Positions 9,363 through 15,573 of a stretch of DNA of 20,274 nt are shown here, piece by piece; position 1 is the stretch's first letter; each line of letters begins with the position of its first letter. This DNA comes from a virus. A program made the translations under genes and the position numbers. The notes beneath the pieces are model-generated. The model was not told the origin of the DNA and made no database searches. It saw only the letters and a list, made by a program, of their open reading frames with translations. The DNA lies in IMG/VR virus record IMGVR_UViG_3300032046_000267, positions 1-20,274 of that record, one strand, 5' to 3'.

Positions 9363-10583
9363 TTATATTCGAGTTTCAAACTCTGCTATCTTACCTAGAT
9401 TAATATCATAGACTAAAGCAAGAGCTGCACGTACTGAGTGTACGAAGTTATTATCTAAGTGCCATCTGTCTGTACCAGACAAGCTAGGCATTTGTTGTAT
9501 TCTTACTCCCTTAACCTCTTTAGCCATATAGTGATGTTTATCACCTGTATGTACCTCTCTGTATTTAGCATTACCAAATGCTTGACTATATTCTGGATGT
9601 GTTGCAAACAATAATGGTAAGTCTTCTAATTTACAATTACCATGGTGCCAACCAATAAATGTATTTCCTAACGATATTCCTTTTATTACACTATGTTCTC
9701 TTATAAAGTCTACGTCTACAGCTTCTTTGAAAAATACATCTAGTGCATGCGCAAGGTAGAAAGATTTAGTTCTGTCGTGGTTACCTTGTACTAAGACTAC
9801 CACAACTTGATGTGAATGAGCTCTTAACATATTGATAGTATCAACTAGTACATTAAAACCTAATTCATATTCTGAATGGTAATCCATTATAGTGTCCTGT
9901 GGTGTACCATTTGTAGTTTGATGTTGATAGTTATCAGTATGAAAGAAATCATTTGATATAGGAAGTACCACTGTGTTTATATCATAATTAGCTTCCACTT
10001 TATTAATCAAAGACTGAGCCACATTGAAATATCTTAAAGCTCTGGTTGATGGATCATTATCACCATCTATTGTTTTCTTAGCTAAATGATAATCAGCTAT
10101 AGAGATTTCCACATTCACAAAATCTTTGTGTACTTGAAAATCTGGTTTGGTAATCTCTACATTAGTTGGTTTGTAGTTTTCTAAGAATCTAGCAAAGTCC
10201 TCAGGTGAGTAATCTTTTGCTTCTTTCTTCTTTGAGAAGACTGAGGAAGTAAACTTACCACTTGGTAACATCTTAGACCAGTAATTGGTAATTACATACT
10301 TGTCTAGATTTATTTTGTGTAGCTTAGCTAGTTCAATATCATCTTTAGGTTCATAGTCAGTAACTATTGTACTTTCTATTGTTCCTCTTTCAACATTTAC
10401 CTTTCGTTCTTCTGTATAGTTTTTTCCTGTATTCACAGGATCATCATCTTTTTCTCTGAGCTCTTTGAGAAGCTCATTCACTTCGTATTCACTTATTCCT
10501 AATCTTTCAGCATAGAACTTTTTACTTTTCTTATGCGTTAACAACTCTTCTAATCGGTGTAACAAGCTTTGATTTTCAGACAT
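9363..10583 (-). CDS. HTH plus calcineurin-like metallophosphoesterase (nuclease-like)
   Basis: This 406-residue protein has two parts. Residues 16-44 look like a helix-turn-helix (KKFYAERLGISEYEVNELLK). The region from about 155 carries the ordered motifs of the calcineurin-like phosphoesterase fold: D164-Y-H166, N211-D212-x-x-H215 in place of the usual GDxxD/N, G267-N-H-D270, H313-H314 and G347-D-K-H350-H351. These are two-metal ligands, as in SbcD/Mre11-type nucleases and related phosphodiesterases. The DNA-binding N-terminus favours a nucleic-acid substrate, but this is inference. It is the first gene after the terminator and the promoter candidate at 10612-10644, and heads the ring/muzzle operon. 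Possible roles are DNA processing during packaging or entry, or degradation of a host molecule. Confidence 0.8.
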   Translation of the reverse strand: MSENQSLLHRLEELLTHKKSKKFYAERLGISEYEVNELLKELREKDDDPVNTGKNYTEERKVNVERGTIESTIVTDYEPKDDIELAKLHKINLDKYVITNYWSKMLPSGKFTSSVFSKKKEAKDYSPEDFARFLENYKPTNVEITKPDFQVHKDFVNVEISIADYHLAKKTIDGDNDPSTRALRYFNVAQSLINKVEANYDINTVVLPISNDFFHTDNYQHQTTNGTPQDTIMDYHSEYELGFNVLVDTINMLRAHSHQVVVVLVQGNHDRTKSFYLAHALDVFFKEAVDVDFIREHSVIKGISLGNTFIGWHHGNCKLEDLPLLFATHPEYSQAFGNAKYREVHTGDKHHYMAKEVKGVRIQQMPSLSGTDRWHLDNNFVHSVRAALALVYDINLGKIAEFETRI

Positions 10584-10611
10584 ATGTATTCATATTAGTT
10601 AAAAAATATTG

Positions 10612-10644
10612 TAAAGATAAACAATTGTTTTTATATATTCCAAA
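10612..10644 (-). promoter_or_regulatory. Bacteroidota-type promoter candidate for the neck/muzzle operon
   Basis: On the minus strand TTTG (10644-10641) is followed after 21 bases by TATCTTTA (10619-10612). The Bacteroidota primary sigma factor consensus is TTTG or TTG near -33 and TAnnTTTG near -7, so only the last base deviates. Predicted transcription starts roughly 20-25 bases before the ATG at 10583. It lies just downstream of an intrinsic terminator, in the longest intergenic gap of the window (10584-10758). Confidence 0.55.
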
Positions 10645-10688
10645 TAATTTTAATTAAAAACGTTATTATTTATAATCAAATTAGTTAT

Positions 10689-10722
10689 AAAACAAAAACT
10701 CCCCAAGAAAAATCTTGAGGAG
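10689..10722 (-). terminator. Intrinsic terminator closing the fibre operon
   Basis: On the minus strand a 10-bp stem (CTCCTCAAGA / TCTTGGGGAG, one G-T wobble) with a TTTT loop is followed directly by TTTTTGTTTT. It stands 37 bases after the stop of the 84-residue gene and upstream of the promoter candidate, separating two transcription units. Confidence 0.85.
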
Positions 10723-10758
10723 AAAACTTGTAAAACCAACAAAACAAGAATTTTTTTA

Positions 10759-11013
10759 TTAAGTTAAAGTTGTAGAAGTAGTGGTTGTTGTCACTTCATC
10801 TAGAACTATATCTATAAAATTAGTACAATCTCCAAGAGATACTAATCTGACAGTAGTTGTAAAATTAGGTACTGCTGAAGAGGAATATCCTGCAAGCAAA
10901 GATGCTTTAGGAACATTTGTTGCAAATGCTGATACAAATCCATCGGTATTTGAAAACAGGTTGAAGGGGCCTGTATCAGCCCCAGCAACTGTTAGTGTTA
11001 TTAATACTGTCAT
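10759..11013 (-). CDS. Short GPFN-module protein with bare Thr tail (partner of the 354-residue fibre)
   Basis: This 84-residue protein consists of one module (residues 1-72: GPFNLFSNTDGF at about 15-26, SSAVPN, one Cys near 62) followed by TTTTTSTTLT and the stop. About half of the module is identical by eye to residues 1-74 of the fibre encoded just upstream (11036-12100), and it is more distantly like the N-terminus of the gene at 964-1830. Nothing follows the Thr tract, so it is an anchor without a head. It could be a truncated paralogue, or a functional short form that fills virion attachment sites. It is the last gene before the terminator. Confidence 0.7.
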   Translation of the reverse strand: MTVLITLTVAGADTGPFNLFSNTDGFVSAFATNVPKASLLAGYSSSAVPNFTTTVRLVSLGDCTNFIDIVLDEVTTTTTSTTLT

Positions 11014-11035
11014 ATGTTATTGATTTTAAATTAAA

Positions 11036-12100
11036 TTAAACTGAACAAGGACCAGATGAATTTACAATTATATCTCCTGATATTGCACCAGCGCTAGTTG
11101 CACAAAAGACACCTGATAGCTCTGGTCCATAAGGAACATTAGAGATAACACCTGTTAAACAATCAGTTACAATTACACTTCCTCCTTCTGCTCCTGTAGT
11201 CCAAGAATAATTATTACAGTCTCCTGAACAAGATCCTCCTTCTGTTGTATATGCAGGTTGGTTATCACTAATTAAAGGATTTTCAGCACATATTTGTGTT
11301 GAAGGCTCTGTTGGTCCCAATTCAATAATAAGTGGATCTACTGCACCACATGGTATATATTCTACTGAATGAATACCACCACCCCATGCATTTATTGTAT
11401 ATACTTTACATCCAGTAATAGGTGTAGTTGTAGTGGTAGTAGTTGTTGATGGTGTTGGTGTACAACATGGACCATAAGCTACTACAGTAAAGGGTACAGT
11501 TGCTGATAATGAATTTCTATTTACACATTCAGGATAATCAAGACCAATAAATACGTTTGGACCTGAAACTATAAATACTGACCTAGGAGTACCAAAACAA
11601 TCTAGATATTCAAATGTACCATCTCCATCTGCAATAATACTTACATAGTCAATACATAAACATTCAGTGGTAGTACTAGTTGTTGTAGAACTACTTGTTG
11701 ATGTACTAGTAGAAGTTGATGTACTTGTACTACTTGAGGTACTTGTAGTTGTACTAGTAGGAGGAACAGTAGTTGTGCTAGTTGTTGTACTAGAAGATGT
11801 GCTAGTAGAAGTACTGGTACTAGTTGATGTAGAACTACTTGTACTAGTAGAACTAGAACTTGTTGTTGTAGTAGTAATTAAATTGATTGGTATATCAATG
11901 TAATTTGCACATGGTGCAATAGATTTCACTCTAATGATTGTTGTTCCGTTAGGTACAGCAGATGATATATATCCAGCTGTTAAAAGAGCTGCAGATACAT
12001 TTATTTCAAATGGTGCAAGAAATCCATCTGTATTTGAATAAAGATTAAAAGGACCTGCAATTCCACCAGGAGGTATAACCAATGTTATTAATGTTGTCAT
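11036..12100 (-). CDS. Modular fibre/adhesin: GPFN anchor, Thr/Ser linkers, three Cys-paired beta domains
   Basis: This 354-residue protein has a GPFN module at 1-74, a 70-residue Thr/Ser linker at 76-145, a Cys-paired domain at 147-213, a second Thr linker at about 218-226, and two more Cys-paired domains at 231-293 and 295-352 (ending GPCSV). The linker contains the same 27-residue Thr/Ser pattern twice (85-111 and 119-145), joined by VPPTSTTT. The Cys-paired domains resemble those in the 646-residue fibre and at the end of the 1774-residue protein: a Cys near the start, one after a central strand, and a G-x-C ending. It probably decorates the virion and binds host glycans or surface proteins; no enzyme motif is seen. 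Confidence 0.65.
   Translation of the reverse strand: MTTLITLVIPPGGIAGPFNLYSNTDGFLAPFEINVSAALLTAGYISSAVPNGTTIIRVKSIAPCANYIDIPINLITTTTTSSSSTSTSSSTSTSTSTSTSTSSSTTTSTTTVPPTSTTTSTSSSTSTSTSTSTSTSSSTTTSTTTECLCIDYVSIIADGDGTFEYLDCFGTPRSVFIVSGPNVFIGLDYPECVNRNSLSATVPFTVVAYGPCCTPTPSTTTTTTTTPITGCKVYTINAWGGGIHSVEYIPCGAVDPLIIELGPTEPSTQICAENPLISDNQPAYTTEGGSCSGDCNNYSWTTGAEGGSVIVTDCLTGVISNVPYGPELSGVFCATSAGAISGDIIVNSSGPCSV
11666..11875 (-). repeat. Duplicated Thr/Ser linker with scrambled synonymous codons
   Basis: These bases encode the linker of the 354-residue fibre. Two 81-base units, 11768-11848 and 11666-11746, encode the same 27 Thr/Ser residues, yet I count only 9 identical codons. Ten of the 13 serines switch between AGY and TCN codons. 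On the plus strand the tract appears as GTW/AGT trinucleotides, which produces long valine-rich shadow frames. Confidence 0.85.
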
Positions 12101-12132
12101 ATTATTTTATTATTATTGTTATTATTAGTTTA

Positions 12133-12465
12133 TTATAATTGATTAGCATTACCTATAAATGAACAATCTAATTCATTAGCAGTTCCAGTGAAATTACATA
12201 TAGCAGGACAACATGTAGCAAGTTGACCATATATGTTAATTATATCTTCTTCTATATTTGTTATACTTATATTAATATCTGTTACATTTATTGTAATTTC
12301 ATTTACACCAACTATAGCATCACATATAATAGCATCAAACTTAGCAAGGATAGTGTTTAAATTATCACATGTGTTTACATCTGTACAAGGAAGTGGAGTA
12401 CCATCATATGTGACAGCACTCGTTCCTTGTATTGTTGTATTATTTACTTGAGAGCAATTTCCCAT
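12133..12465 (-). CDS. Short coiled-coil anchor protein (partner of the 646-residue fibre)
   Basis: This 110-residue protein begins MGNCSQVNN. Its residues 15-90 (VTYDG, C-x-x-x-x-CDNLNTIL, IIC, then an Ile/Asn/Thr-rich coiled coil ending DIINIYGQLATCC) match residues 45-115 of the protein encoded just upstream, where the same landmarks end in DIINIYNQLGECC. It then has two short motifs, CNFTGTANEL and CSFIGNANQL, and stops. Related motifs occur in the 646-residue fibre and in the 1774-residue protein. It therefore carries the presumed trimerising stalk without any head domain. Function unknown; a short fibre or site-occupying form is possible. Confidence 0.65.
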   Translation of the reverse strand: MGNCSQVNNTTIQGTSAVTYDGTPLPCTDVNTCDNLNTILAKFDAIICDAIVGVNEITINVTDINISITNIEEDIINIYGQLATCCPAICNFTGTANELDCSFIGNANQL

Positions 12466-12499
12466 TTTTAAATTTTGATTTAAATTACTGTTGCTTATA

Positions 12500-14440
12500 T
12501 TAGTCTTGTATTAGTCTTACTGATAAACCAGCTTTATTATTAACATAAGCTAAAAGAAGAATACTGTTGCTTGAAGTTAATCCTCGATAAATAGAATTTG
12601 TTAAATCAACCGATGTTGTAGTCCACCAAAGACCAAAATCATTAGTAGGATAGAATGTACCATCGAAAGCACGATGGTTTCCACCAAGACCTGTCCAACC
12701 ACTACTGTTTGTAGCGAAATTATTTGGACTATCCCAATGACATGTTCCAACCTCTTTCATTTCTCCACCTGCTGCAGCTAATCCTCCTAAAAATGTAGCA
12801 AGAGTTGCCCATTCAGTAGCTGATGGAACATGATAACCAGTTGGAGCTAATCCTCTAGGATCTAGTACAGCAGCTAAGTTATATAATTTTCCATAAGCAA
12901 GTTCATTACCTGGATCATTATTATTATAGCACCATGCTCCAGTTGTTAAAGCTGCCCAAGCAGTTGGATCAGTAACTTGTGGAATTGGATCACCATTTGC
13001 ATATGTGTCTACATTTAAATTACATCCAGTCCAAACTTGAGTTCCAATTGTTACATCATCTAAAGTACAATTAACACATATAGTAGTTGTTGTACTTGTT
13101 GTTGATGTTGTTGGTTCTGGACAAAGTCCTCCAACACAAGATGCTCCAACTGCAATTGTTACAGTAGGATCATCTGCAGATCCTTGAGATCCACAAACTT
13201 TTATAATTTCATAACCACTAATATTTACACCTGTAATAGGAACATTACTACAATCAGTATATGCTATTACATGAGTAAATTTATCTGTATTTTCAAACGT
13301 TAAACAATCACAAGGATATAATGTTGTAGTTGTAGTTGTTGTGCTACTACTTGTTGAAGTAGAAGTACTTGTTGTTGATGTTGTTGGTTCAGCAGTAGTT
13401 GTACTTGTTGTAGTTGAGCTAGTAGAAGTTGATGTACTACTAGTTGTACTGGTTGAACTACTACTACTTGTAGTGGTTGTTGTTACATCTGGAACCTGAT
13501 TAGCAGTTCCTGTAAATTCACAATTTGGTAATATAGTAGTACTAGTGGTTGTAGTGGTAGAAATTCCAACACATGATCCATCAACACAATCAGCACCAAT
13601 TGTAATTGTTACAAGAGCATCATTTGCTTGTCCACAACATCCACAAACATTTATAACTTCATTAGCAAGAATTGGTAAAGTTCTTGTTTCACCCATACAA
13701 TTTTTATATCCTATTGAATGAACTACACTATCTGTATTTTCAAATGTCAAACATTCACAAGGAATAGCTGTTGTTGTTGTGGTAGTAGTAGAACTTGTAC
13801 TAGATGTACTAGTAGATGTTGTTGATGTTGTACTACTAGTTGGAGGAGTACAAGGACCATTTGGTGTCACAATAACAGTTCCAGGAACAGTTAAAGGGCT
13901 ATCTGTTATAACACAAATATTTGTATCTCCTGGGTTTAATATAATAGCTTCTGGCTCTCCTGTATCACAATTAGTAATAATTATAGCTACTGGATCAACT
14001 CCTGTATTATCTAATGAGAAGTTTTCACAAGGGTGTATTGTTGTTGTACTACTTGTTGTTGATGTAGAACTTGAACTAGTACTAGTAGTAGTTGTACAAC
14101 ATTCACCTAATTGATTATATATATTAATAATATCACCATTGATAGTTATTATCTGTGTAGTGATATTAGTAATTTGAATATTTAATATATTAATCTGTGT
14201 TAATAGATTACATATAATCTCATCAATCTTTTGTAATATCACATTAAGTGTATCACATGGTTCAGCTGTCGTGCAACTTAATGCAGGACCATCATAAACA
14301 ATAGTACTAGAAGCAGTTAGATTAGTACCACATGAATTGTTATTACAACTACAATTACCAATTGTAGAACCACATCCACAAGGACTATTTATAACTACGT
14401 CTGTACAGCAAGGATTTACTGGTAAAAAAGGATATGCCAT
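12500..14440 (-). CDS. Long modular tail fibre with C-terminal FISUMP domain
   Basis: This 646-residue protein has a Cys-rich N-terminus and Ile-rich coiled coil (1-115), then alternating Thr/Ser linkers and small domains. Cys-paired beta domains lie at 136-198, 227-291 and 377-441; the last two share CLTFENTD. A short CEFTGTANQ motif sits at 307-315. Residues 455-646 form a FISUMP (Fibrobacter succinogenes major paralogous) domain, with GTQVWTGCNLNVDTY, NGDPIPQVTD, GAWCYNNNDP, DPRGLAPTGYHVPS and the ending VRLIQD. FISUMP domains occur in surface proteins of Bacteroidota and Fibrobacterota and look C-type-lectin-like. I infer a receptor-binding fibre whose head is the FISUMP domain. The start gives a 12-base gap after the preceding stop. 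Confidence 0.75.
   Translation of the reverse strand: MAYPFLPVNPCCTDVVINSPCGCGSTIGNCSCNNNSCGTNLTASSTIVYDGPALSCTTAEPCDTLNVILQKIDEIICNLLTQINILNIQITNITTQIITINGDIINIYNQLGECCTTTTSTSSSSTSTTSSTTTIHPCENFSLDNTGVDPVAIIITNCDTGEPEAIILNPGDTNICVITDSPLTVPGTVIVTPNGPCTPPTSSTTSTTSTSTSSTSSTTTTTTTAIPCECLTFENTDSVVHSIGYKNCMGETRTLPILANEVINVCGCCGQANDALVTITIGADCVDGSCVGISTTTTTSTTILPNCEFTGTANQVPDVTTTTTSSSSSTSTTSSTSTSTSSTTTSTTTAEPTTSTTSTSTSTSSSTTTTTTTLYPCDCLTFENTDKFTHVIAYTDCSNVPITGVNISGYEIIKVCGSQGSADDPTVTIAVGASCVGGLCPEPTTSTTSTTTTICVNCTLDDVTIGTQVWTGCNLNVDTYANGDPIPQVTDPTAWAALTTGAWCYNNNDPGNELAYGKLYNLAAVLDPRGLAPTGYHVPSATEWATLATFLGGLAAAGGEMKEVGTCHWDSPNNFATNSSGWTGLGGNHRAFDGTFYPTNDFGLWWTTTSVDLTNSIYRGLTSSNSILLLAYVNNKAGLSVRLIQD
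13319..13483 (-). repeat. Long Thr/Ser linker of the 646-residue fibre
   Basis: Encodes about 55 residues of Thr and Ser broken once by AEP. Shorter linkers in the same gene lie at 14039-14095, 13769-13840, 13532-13561 and 13079-13114. Each separates two compact domains, which defines the domain borders clearly. Confidence 0.8.
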
Positions 14441-14452
14441 CTTATTGATTTA

Positions 14453-15547
14453 TTAAGGTATGTATATAATATAGTAACATCCATAAGCAGGTTGATTATT
14501 TGGATGAGCAAGTCCTCCACCAGTTACCTGGTTAGTTACAGAAGTGGCAACAGTTATTCCTGTAAGACTTTCTGATGTTTGTCTAGTAACAATAGGTCCA
14601 TCAGGATGATTATCTGCATTACCTGAAGCACTACCTTCTGCATTAGGAACTGTATAATCATGTTTATGTTTAGGATCAGTAACTGTAGAAACAGCTGTAG
14701 CTACGTGCGTATGTGAAGGAATTTGTGTAGATAATAACGTAATTTCATTTGCACCAACTGTAGTTCCTAAAAAATAATTAGGATTAGCTCCACCTGGATT
14801 CACTGCAGGATTCATTGCTCCTCCATTCATTCCTGTAGTTGCTCCTACTAACACTCTTCCTCTTAAATCAGGAACACCTGGATTAGCTCCATTACATAAA
14901 TATATTTTTGTCCAAGTTCCTATACCAGCACCTGTACCATCAAATTTACCTGTAAGAAAAGCAGGAGTTGGAAAGAAAGGAACTGCTACATAAGGAATCA
15001 TTTTAGCACTTACTAATGCAGTTACACCATTTATATAAGCTTCAATATAAGAATCAATATCAGCTATAGTTACATAGTTTGTAGTGAGATCTAATGCAAG
15101 AGCAATTAAATCAACTTCTAATTCACAAACTTTATTAATTGTAGCTTGTACAATAGCATGTGTATCTGATGAAGCTGTAACTCCTGCTAAACATCCAATA
15201 TTATAATCAGCATTTAATATAGCAAGTTCTGCCACAATAGCATCAATTTGTTCTTGAAGATCACAAGCAGCCTCTATAAGAGCTTTTGATATATCTACAA
15301 TAGAAAGATCTTTACATGTTGGAAGATACTTCTGTACAAGTTCACATACCACTGTAGTTCCAAGATCTATCTTCACTCCTGTACCATCCAATGTTGATAC
15401 AAGAAATGTGATTAATGCTTGTTCTACAAATGATAATGAATCACCTGTTTGTATTCCTAGGACAGGAACATCTATTCCTGTATATTTGACACATCTGTCA
15501 GAGACAATCTCTGTACATCCGTTATAACAATTTGAGCAATTAGACAT
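14453..15547 (-). CDS. Tail-collar-domain fibre with HxH motifs
   Basis: This 364-residue protein has a Cys-rich N-terminus (C4, C7, C11, C19), helical and coiled segments to about 180, then a phage tail collar domain. That domain shows PFFPTPAFLTG, WTKIYLCNG, PDLRGRVLVG (226-235), ITLLSTQIPSHTHV (269-282), HKH (294-296) and the typical ending HPNNQPAYGCYYIIYIP. Collar-domain proteins of this kind form short tail fibres or receptor-binding tips, and HxH pairs in such tips are known to bind metal in T4 fibres. It sits between the two FISUMP fibres, consistent with a shared host-recognition apparatus. Confidence 0.8.
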   Translation of the reverse strand: MSNCSNCYNGCTEIVSDRCVKYTGIDVPVLGIQTGDSLSFVEQALITFLVSTLDGTGVKIDLGTTVVCELVQKYLPTCKDLSIVDISKALIEAACDLQEQIDAIVAELAILNADYNIGCLAGVTASSDTHAIVQATINKVCELEVDLIALALDLTTNYVTIADIDSYIEAYINGVTALVSAKMIPYVAVPFFPTPAFLTGKFDGTGAGIGTWTKIYLCNGANPGVPDLRGRVLVGATTGMNGGAMNPAVNPGGANPNYFLGTTVGANEITLLSTQIPSHTHVATAVSTVTDPKHKHDYTVPNAEGSASGNADNHPDGPIVTRQTSESLTGITVATSVTNQVTGGGLAHPNNQPAYGCYYIIYIP

Positions 15548-15573
15548 ATTATTTATTTTTTAAATATTTATTA

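Noticed and set aside
9182-9403. 73-residue plus-strand ORF across the 406/242 gene junction
   Set aside because: Antisense shadow over two well-supported minus-strand genes.
11667-11903. Valine-rich plus-strand ORFs here and at 2443-2679, 13779-14114, 16211-16402, 16952-17179
   Set aside because: They are the complements of Thr/Ser codon tracts (ACN/AGT read as GTN/ACT) and have no credible protein composition.
13319-13483. CRISPR array or satellite repeat
   Set aside because: The trinucleotide tract has no fixed repeat and spacer units; it encodes in-frame Thr/Ser linkers.
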